Under the pieces are notes generated by a model. The model did no database searches and was not told the origin of the DNA. It saw nothing but the letters and a program-made list of their open reading frames with translations. A stretch of 36,966 nucleotides of DNA from Paracoccaceae bacterium (lineage in GTDB: Bacteria; Pseudomonadota; Alphaproteobacteria; Rhodobacterales; Rhodobacteraceae), in contig JAGWAS010000034.1 of NCBI GenBank assembly GCA_021296235.1, forward strand, positions 1-36,966, given 5' to 3'. A program made the translations under genes and the position numbers. Shown here piece by piece: positions 15,905-24,705 of this stretch. Every line of letters begins with the position of its first letter. The stretch's first letter is position 1.

Positions 15905-17376
15905 GTTGACGCTTCCGTTCGGTTGAATGAGAGCTTTGGCACCGCCCAATCAGGCAATATTGCCCCTTGATGGGCATGCGCCGCAGTTTCGATCGCGGCA
16001 GCCACCTGCGGCGTCGGTTCAGACGACATTCGTTGCAAAAGATCAACATGAATCAACAGGTGTTCGCCGGTTGCAAGCGCATCGCCGGCTTCATTGAGTA
16101 GGGAATGGAAAATGTGGAGTTTTTTTCCTTCTCCGTAAAGGCACCATGTGTCGACAAATACCCGCGCACCAGGAAATGTCTCATTCAGATGTCGGATGCT
16201 GGTTTCGAGGGTAAAATAGCTCCCACCGGTTTCAATATAGGCCTGATTGCATCCGACGGCTTCAAGGAACACATCGGTCGCAAAACTGAACAGTTCAAGA
16301 TACCTGGCTTCGTTCATGTGTCCATTGAAGTCGGCCCAATCGGGAGGCACGACCCTCTCGACGGTTCTCATGGGGCAGGAGATCGAAGAAGCCCCCTTGA
16401 CCGCAACCATTCCAACCTCGCACTTCCGAAGGAATTTGCCGGCACCCCAATTCTGCGCCTTTAGCCCGCGCAATATCGCAACGAGATTTGTGTCCCGGAT
16501 TTCCTCAAGCTCCGCGATCGTGCGGTGCCCGGATTGCTCATCCGACTGGCGGGCGATTTTCCGGGCAAGTTGGCCATCAAGCTCGGGAACATCGGTCAGG
16601 CGGGACCAAGGGAGTTCGAGGCAAGGAGCGAACTGCTCCATGAAATGTTCCATTCCCTGCCGACCGCCTGCGATCCGATAGGTCTCGAACAATCCCATCT
16701 GTGCCCAACGCAATCCGAATCCCATTCGGATGACATCATCGATTTCCCCGGTGGTGGCGATGTTGTCCCGTACGAGCCAAAGGGCCTCCCTCCAAACGGC
16801 TTCAAGCAGCCGGTCGCCGATATGGGCATCGATTTCTGTCCTTACCTTCAGCGCAGACATCCCGATGCTCTCAAGCACAGACATCGCCGAATTCACAAAT
16901 TCGGGCGAATTGACATCGGACTGAACGACCTCCACCAAAGGAAGAAGGTAGACCGGATTGAACGGGTGAGCGACGATGATCTCGTCTGGGCGGAGTGCGC
17001 AGTTTTGCAGATCCGTTGGCCGGAATCCGGACGTTGACGAGGCGATTATGGCCCCGGGGGCGCTGTGTTTCTGAATGGTCTCAAACACGGCCCGTTTTTG
17101 ATCCAGTCTTTCCGGCACGCTTTCCTGAATCCAGGAAGCGTCCACTACGGCTTCCCGAATGCTCGTTATGAATTCCAAGCGCCCCTCCGGAGGCAGCATT
17201 GAGTCGTAGATCGCCGGATAGGAGCGCCTTGCGCGCTCAAGTGCACCAAGAACGTCCTGTTTTGCGTGGGCACCTGGGTCATGCACTGCAACATTCCAGC
17301 CCGACAGGACAAAACGTGCTGCCCAACCACCCCCGATTACCCCTCCGCCAATAATTGCCGCGGTCCGCCTGTTCAT
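15901..17376 (-). CDS. lcdH: Carnitine 3-dehydrogenase fused to a hotdog thioesterase
   Basis: The N-terminal ~320 residues are a 3-hydroxyacyl-CoA-dehydrogenase-type NAD enzyme. They carry the dinucleotide motif AAIIGGGVIGGGWAARF, the IQESVPER segment, SSTSGF, and the HPFNPVYLLPLVEVV loop characteristic of L-carnitine dehydrogenase. The C-terminal ~150 residues are a hotdog-fold thioesterase (DWADFNGHMNEARYLELF). Such fusions are known as L-carnitine dehydrogenase/betainyl-CoA thioesterase, acting in carnitine to glycine betaine conversion. ATG 17376 has AAGGA ten bases upstream and starts directly before the Rossmann strand; an ATG at 17400 would add eight residues. The expected partner, a DUF849 (BKACE) dehydrocarnitine cleavage enzyme, is not in the window. 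Confidence 0.88.
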   Translation of the reverse strand: MNRRTAAIIGGGVIGGGWAARFVLSGWNVAVHDPGAHAKQDVLGALERARRSYPAIYDSMLPPEGRLEFITSIREAVVDASWIQESVPERLDQKRAVFETIQKHSAPGAIIASSTSGFRPTDLQNCALRPDEIIVAHPFNPVYLLPLVEVVQSDVNSPEFVNSAMSVLESIGMSALKVRTEIDAHIGDRLLEAVWREALWLVRDNIATTGEIDDVIRMGFGLRWAQMGLFETYRIAGGRQGMEHFMEQFAPCLELPWSRLTDVPELDGQLARKIARQSDEQSGHRTIAELEEIRDTNLVAILRGLKAQNWGAGKFLRKCEVGMVAVKGASSISCPMRTVERVVPPDWADFNGHMNEARYLELFSFATDVFLEAVGCNQAYIETGGSYFTLETSIRHLNETFPGARVFVDTWCLYGEGKKLHIFHSLLNEAGDALATGEHLLIHVDLLQRMSSEPTPQVAAAIETAAHAHQGAILPDWAVPKLSFNRTEAST

Positions 17377-17741
17377 TTCTGTCGTATCCTTCCCTGTCAT
17401 GCTTTCGTGCGGGTTCGGGCAGTATTCCTTCCGAATTTGCGATTCAATTTCATTCGGATGCCCCCAGTTTCAGTGGAGGTGCTGTGTGCCCGAGTTCCAG
17501 GTGCCGCCAGCTTCCCTATCCTTCGCAATGACGAGATGCAGCGAGGGCGCAGGCGGGAAAACGGCTGTTCGGTTCCAAAATCGACCTGAAGGAGAGATGG
17601 CAGTCGCGCTGGGAGCACACACAAATTACCTCAGTACTCCTTGAAAGTGTTGGATGGCTTGGTTGAACTGACCTGGTGGAAAATACCCATGTGCCCGCGG
17701 TCGGGTTCCGGAATTCAAACTGCCGTGCCCGCGTCGGGACG
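17377..17741. other. Intergenic stretch upstream of the carnitine dehydrogenase gene
   Basis: This gap of about 365 bases lies between the stop of the deoxyribosyltransferase gene and the start of the carnitine gene, both on minus. I see no convincing coding frame or strong hairpin. It presumably carries the promoter for the carnitine-pepF pair, but no clear -35/-10 pair stands out. Confidence 0.5.
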
Positions 17742-18212
17742 TCAGTTCGGTTTGCCCTGCAACCAGCGCACAAGTGCTTTCCCTGGATCGGATATCTCGG
17801 AGACCGAGGAGTACCAGTAATTTTCCCAGTTCGATTTCGGCATGCCTGTGAAGAGCATCAGATTGAGGGGGTAGGTCTCACTGTCTGTGCAGCGACGAAA
17901 ATCGTCCCTGAACAGGAAGGTTGGCTTGCCCCAAGCAATGGCCATTCCGAGTTCCACCATCACACCTTCGTCAGGTGGGCAGCCGTTGACGACGGCGAAT
18001 GTCGCGTCGCTGTCGCGTACATCGCGCATATCCGCCTGACCCACGCCGTAGGCCCAACCCGGTTCGCTGAAGTCAATCTGGTTGTTGCGCTCGAAGGGTT
18101 CCCAAACCTCAATCCCGAGAGACTCCAGCGCCTTCTGAATCTCGATGAGCGGGCCAGCCTTCAGTTGCCGGGAAAAACCGTAGGGATTTGCCAAGTATAG
18201 TGTCCTTGCCAT
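17742..18212 (-). CDS. Nucleoside 2-deoxyribosyltransferase family protein
   Basis: The 156-residue protein starts MARTLYLANPYGFS. It carries the acidic segment VRDSDATFAVVNGCPPDEGVM followed by VELGMAIAWGKPTFLFRDD, which is the family arrangement: an Asp in the DxxF/V stretch and the catalytic Glu in the VELG helix. The enzyme transfers deoxyribose between bases in nucleotide salvage; related proteins act as nucleotide hydrolases. ATG 18212 is supported by AGGAG seven bases upstream, and the frame upstream of it has no homology. The gene is divergent from the GNAT gene, and the 135 bases between them should hold both promoters. Confidence 0.88.
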   Translation of the reverse strand: MARTLYLANPYGFSRQLKAGPLIEIQKALESLGIEVWEPFERNNQIDFSEPGWAYGVGQADMRDVRDSDATFAVVNGCPPDEGVMVELGMAIAWGKPTFLFRDDFRRCTDSETYPLNLMLFTGMPKSNWENYWYSSVSEISDPGKALVRWLQGKPN

Positions 18213-18347
18213 GGTTGACTCCTGCATGCGGATTGCTTTTCGAGTTTGGAGCGGCAACGCGGATGAAGCAACCGAAATGTCTGAACATTTCAATCCGGCC
18301 GGATTTTGATGTAGGCGTTCCGTCGATTCCAATGCGAATGGTTCTTA

Positions 18348-18839
18348 ATGAAAATCCGGCCAGCAGACGAAAGCGACGCGGAGGCGATCGCCGGAATCTG
18401 GAACCTTATCATCCGTGCTTCGGCCTTTACGTTCAACAGCGTCGAGAAGGCGGAGGGAGAGGTTCGAGAGATGATTTCAGCGAAGCGCGTCGCCGGGCTT
18501 CCGGTTCTCTTGGCAGACGACGGAGAGGTTGTCGGCTTTGCCACCTACGGTCAGTTTCGGCTCGGGGTTGGGTATCGGCGAACCATGGAGCACACCATTC
18601 ATGTTCTTCCTGATGGAAGGAGAAAGGGAATCGGTCGGGGTCTGATGCACAGTTTGGAAACAGTTGCGCGGGACAGGCGGGTTCATTCTTTGATCGCCGG
18701 CATAAGCGGCGAAAACGACGGAGCGATAGCGTTCCACAAAGCCATCGGCTACTCGGAAGTTGCCCGCCTTCCGCAGGTGGGGCAAAAGTTCGGGAGGTGG
18801 TTTGATCTCGTTCTGATGCAGAAATTGCTTGGCAGCTAG
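18348..18839 (+). CDS. GNAT-family N-acetyltransferase (phosphinothricin acetyltransferase-like)
   Basis: This is a 163-residue acetyl-CoA-dependent acyltransferase. It begins MKIRPADESDAEAIAGIW. Later come VVGFATYGQFR, the EHTIHVLPDGRRKGIGRGLM acetyl-CoA loop (RxxGxG/A) near residue 90, AGISGENDGAIAFHKAIGY, and a C-terminal GRWFDLVLMQK, all typical of the PAT/YncA-type subgroup acting on the alpha-amino group of methionine analogues or phosphinothricin. The true substrate is unknown. It lies 11 bases before the TerB-J gene and may be co-transcribed with it. Confidence 0.88.
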   Translation: MKIRPADESDAEAIAGIWNLIIRASAFTFNSVEKAEGEVREMISAKRVAGLPVLLADDGEVVGFATYGQFRLGVGYRRTMEHTIHVLPDGRRKGIGRGLMHSLETVARDRRVHSLIAGISGENDGAIAFHKAIGYSEVARLPQVGQKFGRWFDLVLMQKLLGS

Positions 18840-18850
18840 CAGGAAAATCA

Positions 18851-19537
18851 ATGTCGATTTGGACGCGTGCTTCCGAGTTTTTCACGAAACTGAAGGTTTC
18901 CGGGAAGGGATTTCTTGAGACACCTGAGTGGTTGAGGAAGGAGACGGACAGGCAGGTCCGGTTTACAATTGCTGTGATCGCACTCGGTGCCAAGTTGGCA
19001 AAAGTTGATGGGACCGTAACGGTCAATGAAGTGAGGGTGTTCCGGGAGATATTCCGAATCGGCAGCGCTGATGAAAAGCATGCAGCCCGGGTCTACAACT
19101 ATGCGAGGCAGTCTTCAGCAGGATATGAATCCTATGGCAGGGCGGTTGCATCTCTCTTCCCCAACAACCGACGAATTCTCGGAGGTGTTCTGGACGGATT
19201 GTTTCACGTGGCGTTGGCCGACGGAAATTTGAATCCGACCGAAGTGGAGTTTTTGCATAGACTCAATGAACTCTTCGGATTTTCCGACGAGCATTTTGAA
19301 GGGATGCTCTGTCGCCATTCGGATGATCCGGCAGAAAATCCGTACAAGGTACTGGGCGTTGATCCGACCACACCGGCCAAGGAGATCCAAGAGCGCTGGC
19401 GCAGCCTTGTCAGGCAGAACCACCCCGATATCCTGGTTGCAGACGGCATGCCGCATGAGGCAATCAGACTGGCGGAGCGCCGCCTTGCAGCCTACAACGA
19501 TGCGTGGGCAAAGATAAGGACCATGCATCTGAAGTGA
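18851..19537 (+). CDS. TerB-like/DnaJ-domain co-chaperone (DjlA-like)
   Basis: The 228-residue protein has an all-helical TerB-like domain (about residues 35-150, with VIALGAKLAKVDGTVTVNEV and HVALADGNLNPTEVEFL). A C-terminal J domain follows (about residues 163-225: NPYKVLGVDPTTPAKEIQ, then the HPD motif in RQNHPDI). The HPD motif should stimulate a DnaK-type Hsp70. Unlike E. coli DjlA there is no N-terminal membrane helix. Proteins of this architecture are common in alphaproteobacteria, but their clients are unknown. The ATG at 18851 follows a weak AGGA in GCAGGAAAATCA. Confidence 0.88.
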   Translation: MSIWTRASEFFTKLKVSGKGFLETPEWLRKETDRQVRFTIAVIALGAKLAKVDGTVTVNEVRVFREIFRIGSADEKHAARVYNYARQSSAGYESYGRAVASLFPNNRRILGGVLDGLFHVALADGNLNPTEVEFLHRLNELFGFSDEHFEGMLCRHSDDPAENPYKVLGVDPTTPAKEIQERWRSLVRQNHPDILVADGMPHEAIRLAERRLAAYNDAWAKIRTMHLK

Positions 19538-19793
19538 CTGGCGGTTGACGGTCCGTCCGTTGCGAAGAACACAGCGATCTGATGGCAAAGGGGCAAGGGC
19601 GGTGGGTGTCGGGCGTTGGCTTCAACGCGCGCTCCGGCAATCTCGTGAGTGCATCTTGGTTGAACTGCAACTGCAACGCGACGGGGTCAATTCCCGCACT
19701 GCTACCGCTTGTTCACTCAGATTCGACTTCCGGCCAAATGAACTCGGCCGTGAGACACTGATAAATGACCGCCTGTGATAAGGTTGTAAATTC

Positions 19794-20012
19794 ATGTTGG
19801 ATCATCCAATTTTTCCGGATTCCAACAGCGGGCAGTGGCGCGGGTGTTGCAACAGGCCGTTCAATCCTCTGGGTTCCGGAGTCAATGGCCCCCAAGTGGC
19901 TCCGATTGACTGTCCCCTGTCGCCGAAGACCTGGTGGTGCTACATCAGTCCAACAGACCGAAGTGAATGCCACGGCCGGTTCAGGATTGAGTCAAGCAAT
20001 CGTTTCCGGTGA
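19794..20012 (+). CDS. Possible 72-residue Cys/Trp-rich small protein
   Basis: The frame from ATG 19794 reads MLDHPIFPDSNSGQWRGCCN, continues through a Gly/Pro-rich middle to DCPLSPKTWWCYISPTD, and ends NRFR at TGA. It has five cysteines and four tryptophans in 72 residues, with protein-like codon use. AAGG lies ten bases before the start. The W-C-Y..PTD region faintly recalls methylamine-dehydrogenase light chains, but the resemblance is too short to name it. The flanks (19538-19793 and 20013-20057) show no other gene. It may be real, a decayed remnant or chance. Confidence 0.35.
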   Translation: MLDHPIFPDSNSGQWRGCCNRPFNPLGSGVNGPQVAPIDCPLSPKTWWCYISPTDRSECHGRFRIESSNRFR

Positions 20013-20057
20013 TATGCATTGCTAGGGGAATCACGTTGGTGATGGGAGGTCAAAACC

Positions 20058-20942
20058 GTGGACGGCCAAAGCCATGCCGGGAATGAGTGGCCAACCGTGC
20101 TGTTGTTCGCCACCACGGCCATTGCTGAACTGTCGGTCGCACTTGGAATTGCCGCTACGGCCAGCCTGGTGGCTTTTCACTCCTCTCTTCAGCATGAAGT
20201 CATTCACGGGCACCCGCTGAAGAGCAGATTTTGGAGCGTTGCGTTGGTGTTTCCTGCAGTGGGATTGCTGATTCCGTTCGAGAGGTTTCGAGACACGCAC
20301 CTTCAGCATCACCACGATCCAAACCTCACCGACCCTTATGAAGATCCTGAAACGAACTACCTTGATCCCGCAGTATGGCATCGGATGCCAAAACCGCTCC
20401 AAATGTTGTTGCGTTTCAACAATGCACTCATCGGACGCATGCTCATCGGACCGGCGATTTCCCAGTTCATCTTCATGAAATCCGATTTGCGTCTGGCTCT
20501 TGCCGGAGATCGGAAAATCATGCGCGCCTGGATTTTGCATGCAGTCGGCGCCGTTCCGGTTATCACATGGGTGGTGGAGTTCAGTTCGATGCCGATTCCT
20601 GCCTACCTGCTGGCGGCATATTTCGGCATATCATTGCTTAAGATCCGTACGTATCTTGAGCATCGCGCTCATGAACGGCCGCGGGGTCGAACGGTTGTCG
20701 TCAACGACCGCGGCCCATTGGCGCTGCTTTTTCTGAACAACAATTTTCATTTGGTGCATCACATGCATCCAAATGAACCCTGGTACAGGTTGCCGAAGAG
20801 GTTTGACCGGAATCGTGAACTCTACCTGGGGAAAAATGACGGCTACATCTATCAGAGCTATCTTGATGTGTTCATCAGGCATTTCCTGAGCGCAAAGGAT
20901 CCGGTGCCTCATCCGCTGTGGGAGGGGAAGGGCAAACAGTAG
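20058..20942 (+). CDS. Membrane fatty acid desaturase
   Basis: This 294-residue integral membrane di-iron protein carries the three histidine boxes of the desaturase/hydroxylase superfamily: HEVIHGHP near residue 56, HLQHHHD near residue 85 and HLVHHMHP near residue 234. Hydrophobic segments lie at about residues 15-45, 65-85 and 160-195. The boxes fit acyl-lipid or acyl-CoA desaturases; related enzymes hydroxylate carotenoids, so the substrate is open. The start is GTG 20058, preceded by GGGAGG with eight bases spacing. It is followed 106 bases later by the ABC permease genes and is probably unrelated to them. Confidence 0.88.
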   Translation: MDGQSHAGNEWPTVLLFATTAIAELSVALGIAATASLVAFHSSLQHEVIHGHPLKSRFWSVALVFPAVGLLIPFERFRDTHLQHHHDPNLTDPYEDPETNYLDPAVWHRMPKPLQMLLRFNNALIGRMLIGPAISQFIFMKSDLRLALAGDRKIMRAWILHAVGAVPVITWVVEFSSMPIPAYLLAAYFGISLLKIRTYLEHRAHERPRGRTVVVNDRGPLALLFLNNNFHLVHHMHPNEPWYRLPKRFDRNRELYLGKNDGYIYQSYLDVFIRHFLSAKDPVPHPLWEGKGKQ

Positions 20943-21048
20943 GCTTGCTCCCGCCAAGCCGTTGCCATCAGGGGCATGGTGCGTCCGGCCTGCATCTTGT
21001 GCTATTGCTTCCGGTGCAGGTCAAATTTTCCGGAACCAACATCCAACC

Positions 21049-21996
21049 ATGCTTCACTATTGCCTGATCCGCCTGGCATCCTTGATCTTGAGCCTGATCG
21101 TCGCCAGCGTGGCCATATTCATAGTCATTGAAATTATTCCCGGCGACCCTGCGGCGTTCATGCTTGGATTGAACGCGGCCCCTGAGGCGGTTGCGGCACT
21201 CAAGGATCAATTGGGCCTCACAGGCAATCCCGTTTCGCGCTATTTCGCTTGGACCGGAGGTTTGCTGGTCGGCAATTTTGGCACCTCCTACACCTACCGG
21301 GTTCCTGTTTCCGAACTTGTCATGGCACGGGTTTCAGTTTCCGTTCCGCTTGCGCTCTATGCATTGCTGCTTTCCACCGCAATTGCGTTTCCGGTGGGTC
21401 TGTTCGCCGCTGCGAGGCGCGGGAGGCCCGCCGATTTTGGGATCATGGGATTGACGCAACTTGGGATCGCCGTCCCGAATTTTTGGTTTGCGATGCTGCT
21501 GGTGTTGGTGTTCTCCATAGGTCTCAAATGGTTTTCCGCTGGTGGATTTCCCGGTTGGGATGCAGGCATCATTCAGGGATTGAAGGCTCTCACACTGCCT
21601 GCGGTTGCCTTGGCACTGCCGCAGGGTGCAATTCTGTCAAGGGTGATGCGCTCGGCGCTGATTGAAGCTCTCTCGGAGGACTATGTCAGAACGGCGCGAG
21701 CCAAGGGGCTGTCCCAACGGCAGGCAACGGTGCGTCACGCCTTGCGCAATGCGCTCATTCCGGTCCTGACCATCATCGGCCTTCAATTCTCATTCCTGTT
21801 GGCGGGAGCAATAATCATTGAAAACGTTTTTTACCTGCCGGGGCTTGGACGGTTGATCTTTCAGGGCATAACCCAGCGGGATCTTGTGGTCGTCGAGAGC
21901 GTCGTAATGCTCTTGGTGTTTGCGGTCATAACGGTGAATTTTGTTGTCGACATTGCTTATGCCGCAGTTGATCCAAGGTTGAGGATCAGGCGATGA
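21049..21996 (+). CDS. Peptide/opine-type ABC transporter permease 1 (DppB-like)
   Basis: The 315-residue inner-membrane permease starts with the typical MLHYCLIRLASLILSLIVAS first helix, followed by IIPGDPAAFMLG. The cytoplasmic EAA loop is visible as DYVRTARAKGLSQRQATVRHALRNALIP near residue 210. ATG 21049 is chosen because the frame upstream is not family-like, although the ribosome-binding site (CCGGAACC) is weak. Its TGA overlaps the next permease start (ATGA), so the two are translationally coupled. Confidence 0.93.
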   Translation: MLHYCLIRLASLILSLIVASVAIFIVIEIIPGDPAAFMLGLNAAPEAVAALKDQLGLTGNPVSRYFAWTGGLLVGNFGTSYTYRVPVSELVMARVSVSVPLALYALLLSTAIAFPVGLFAAARRGRPADFGIMGLTQLGIAVPNFWFAMLLVLVFSIGLKWFSAGGFPGWDAGIIQGLKALTLPAVALALPQGAILSRVMRSALIEALSEDYVRTARAKGLSQRQATVRHALRNALIPVLTIIGLQFSFLLAGAIIIENVFYLPGLGRLIFQGITQRDLVVVESVVMLLVFAVITVNFVVDIAYAAVDPRLRIRR

Positions 21997-22814
21997 AATT
22001 CTCAGCGCTCCTCGTTGCCGGCGGCATCATTTCCGTCTTCTTCGTGCTGGTGGCGCTGGTTTCGCTCATTTGGACTCCGTTTTCGGTTGAGGACTTGGTT
22101 ATCGCAAACCGGCTTCGCCCGCCGGATTCCGTTCACCTCCTCGGCACCGATCATTTTGGCAGGGACATGCTCTCGATGCTCATGGTCGGCTCCCAGACAT
22201 CCATCAGCGTGGCGGTGATTGCGGTCGGAATCGGTATGGCACTTGGAGTGCCATTGGGGCTCGCGGCTGCCGCAAATCGCGGCTCGTCCTACGACGAATT
22301 GATCATGAGGGGTAACGACCTTGTTTTTGCGTTCCCGTCCCTGGTCATTGCCATTCTTATCACTGCGGTTTTTGGCCCATCGGCGGTCAATGCCATTCTT
22401 GCCATCGGAATTTTCAACATTCCGGTTTTTGCCCGGGTAACCCGGGGCGGCGCACTGAGTCAGTGGACCCTTGATTATGTCTTGGCAGCCAGAGTGGCCG
22501 GAAAGGGAAAATTGCGGATTTCATTCGAACATGTTCTTCCGAACATTGCCAATCTTCTGATCGTGCAGGGCACGATTCAGTTCTCGCTCGGTATCCTCGC
22601 AGAAGCTGGCCTTTCCTATGTGGGGCTGGGGGCGCAGCCGCCAACCCCGAGTTGGGGCCGGATGCTCGCCGATGCACAAACGTTCATCTACGGCACGCCC
22701 GGGTTGGCAGTGTTGCCGGGGCTTGCGATCGTGGCGACGGTCCTCGGTTTCAATTTGCTGGGCGATGGATTGCGCGATTGGCTTGACCCGAGGATTCAGA
22801 GGTCAGCGGGATGA
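21993..22814 (+). CDS. Peptide/opine-type ABC transporter permease 2 (DppC-like)
   Basis: This is a 273-residue partner permease. It has an N-terminal helix, the periplasmic motif LLGTDHFGRDMLSMLMVGSQ shared by DppC/OppC proteins, further hydrophobic helices, an EAA-like loop (YVLAARVAGKGKLRISFEHVLPN) and a late LGLGAQPPTPSWGRML motif. It overlaps both neighbours by ATGA, so permease 1, permease 2 and the ATPase form one coupled unit. Confidence 0.93.
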   Translation: MKFSALLVAGGIISVFFVLVALVSLIWTPFSVEDLVIANRLRPPDSVHLLGTDHFGRDMLSMLMVGSQTSISVAVIAVGIGMALGVPLGLAAAANRGSSYDELIMRGNDLVFAFPSLVIAILITAVFGPSAVNAILAIGIFNIPVFARVTRGGALSQWTLDYVLAARVAGKGKLRISFEHVLPNIANLLIVQGTIQFSLGILAEAGLSYVGLGAQPPTPSWGRMLADAQTFIYGTPGLAVLPGLAIVATVLGFNLLGDGLRDWLDPRIQRSAG

Positions 22815-24403
22815 GCGTTCTTTCCGTCAGCGGTCTTGGGGTTACGATCGGAGGCACCGGAATTCTCAAGGATGTGAGCTTTTCGATCGCCTCTGGGGAG
22901 AGTTTTGGCGTTGTCGGTGAATCGGGGTCAGGAAAATCAATGACCGCCCTTGCAGTCATGGGCTTGCTGCCGCCGGGAGCCAAGAGAACCGGCTCGGCGG
23001 AATTGGGCGGTTCCGATTTGTTCAAACTGTCTGAGCCGGAGATGTGCCGCATCAGGGGCAGGGAGATCGGAATGATATTTCAGGAACCGATGACGGCATT
23101 GAATCCGGTCCGGACGATTGGCGATCAGGTTGCCGAGACACTGATGGTGCATGAGCGCCTTTCCCGAACCGAGGGGCTGCAGGCCGCTGCCGAGAAGCTG
23201 GAGCGGGTGGGTCTTCCAACCTCACGGTTCCCGCTGGACCTCCATCCGCACGAACTGTCCGGCGGTCAGCGGCAAAGGGTCTGCATTGCCATGGCAATTG
23301 CGCTCAGGCCCAAGCTTCTGATTGCCGACGAACCCACAACGGCACTTGACGTCTCCACGCAGAGCCGAATTCTCAAGTTGCTTGCCTCCCTCGTTGACGA
23401 CGACGGCATGTCGCTGATGCTGATCACACATGATCTCGCGGTCATAGCCGAGATGACCAGTTCGACAGTTGTCATGAACGAAGGTCAAATTGTTGAGCAC
23501 GGACGCACTGAAGCGCTATTCCGCAGGATGCGGCACCCATACACGAAAAAGCTGCTTGCGGCCTCGCTGTATGCGCCCACCAGAAAGGTCCAAGGCGGCA
23601 GCAAGCCGGTTCTGCAAACCAGAGCAGCTGTGCGCGATTACTCGAGGGCACGCCGGCGCTTGTTTGAACAGCCAGACCGGGTGCGGGCCGTCGACGGGGT
23701 CAGCTTCGTTTTGAGGCGCGGTGAAAGTCTGGGGTTGGTCGGAGAGTCCGGATGCGGCAAATCAACCTTGGCAAGGGCAGTGCTTGGGCTCGACGCCCTG
23801 CAGGGGGGAGCGGTTCTGGTGGACGGCGTCGACATTCAGGGACAGAAAGGTGTGCCGCGGTTGGTTCGACGGAAGATCCAGGCGGTGTTTCAGGATCCCT
23901 ACGGATCATTCAATCCAAGGCATCGGGTGGAAAGATTGATCTCTGAGCCGTTCCATCTTGAACGCAGCGGCATGGACAGGTCGGAAAAGCTGGACCGGGT
24001 TGCTGCGGCACTCGTGGATGTCGGTCTATCTCCTGCCGACATGCAAAAATTCATCCATCAGTTTTCAGGAGGGCAGCGTCAGCGAATTGCACTTGCCCGG
24101 GCACTTGTCCTGCGTCCCGACATAATTGTGTTGGATGAGGCGGTTTCGGCACTCGATGTGTCGATAAGGGCGCAAATTCTTGATTTGCTGTCGGATCTTC
24201 AGCGAAAACATGGTCTTGCTTTCCTCTTCATCAGTCATGATCTCACCGTCGTGAATGCGGTAACCGACCGGGTCCTTGTCATGTGGAAGGGAAGGATCGT
24301 TGAGGAGGGGGAAACCAAGAGGGTTTTCAGTTCACCAAGGCATGACTACACCAAACGGCTGCTGGCTGCCGCTCCGTCAATTCCGCAAGATTGGCTGGAC
24401 TGA
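22811..24403 (+). CDS. Fused double ABC ATPase for the peptide-type transporter (DppD-DppF/GsiA-like)
   Basis: Two complete ATPase domains lie in one 530-residue protein. Domain 1 has Walker A GESGSGKS, signature LSGGQRQR and Walker B LLIADEPTTALD. Domain 2 has Walker A GESGCGKST, signature FSGGQRQR and Walker B IIVLDEAVSALD. Each ends with an H-loop (LITHDLAV, FISHDLTV). The fusion replaces the separate DppD and DppF subunits, as in GsiA. The second Walker B reads DEAVSALD where most have DEPTSALD, a common variant. It is coupled by ATGA to permease 2 and converges on the binding-protein gene. Confidence 0.94.
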   Translation: MSVLSVSGLGVTIGGTGILKDVSFSIASGESFGVVGESGSGKSMTALAVMGLLPPGAKRTGSAELGGSDLFKLSEPEMCRIRGREIGMIFQEPMTALNPVRTIGDQVAETLMVHERLSRTEGLQAAAEKLERVGLPTSRFPLDLHPHELSGGQRQRVCIAMAIALRPKLLIADEPTTALDVSTQSRILKLLASLVDDDGMSLMLITHDLAVIAEMTSSTVVMNEGQIVEHGRTEALFRRMRHPYTKKLLAASLYAPTRKVQGGSKPVLQTRAAVRDYSRARRRLFEQPDRVRAVDGVSFVLRRGESLGLVGESGCGKSTLARAVLGLDALQGGAVLVDGVDIQGQKGVPRLVRRKIQAVFQDPYGSFNPRHRVERLISEPFHLERSGMDRSEKLDRVAAALVDVGLSPADMQKFIHQFSGGQRQRIALARALVLRPDIIVLDEAVSALDVSIRAQILDLLSDLQRKHGLAFLFISHDLTVVNAVTDRVLVMWKGRIVEEGETKRVFSSPRHDYTKRLLAAAPSIPQDWLD

Positions 24404-24671
24404 ACCAGCTTCATTCGCAACAGTGAATTCAGGCTGAGTTCTTCCTGATGTTTGGCGAGTCTCCGGGTGCTTCTTTTGGGCGTGGCCGTCATTTTCCCTT
24501 GCCGGTTCACGACGTGTTGCGGTGAACTCAGCAATCGCCTCGAAATGCAGCGGTCATTGGCTGTTCCAATGCGGGTTAACTTTTGCAAGTCGACACGGCA
24601 CAATCTGCCCGTCCCTTGATGTGGACATTCCGAGGACGTCTGCGATTTGCGGTTGGCCTGGGTTGGGCAGG

Positions 24672-24697
24672 CCGGCGCCGCGTTCACGCGGCGCCGG
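24672..24697. terminator. Perfect 11-bp GC hairpin between converging transporter transcripts
   Basis: CCGGCGCCGCG (24672-24682), loop TTCA and CGCGGCGCCGG (24687-24697) form a perfect stem eight bases beyond the stop of the binding-protein gene. Neither side has a strong T-run (plus side AGCGAAGTTCATTCATT). It is most likely a transcription-end or mRNA-protecting structure for the minus-strand binding-protein message and possibly for the ATPase message. The rest of the gap 24404-24705 shows no gene. Confidence 0.6.
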
Positions 24698-24705
24698 AGC
24701 GAAGT

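Noticed and set aside
17598..17645. Short plus frame MAVALGAHTNYLSTP after GGAGAG
   Set aside because: Only 15 codons, with the purine run too close to the ATG. There is nothing to separate it from chance.
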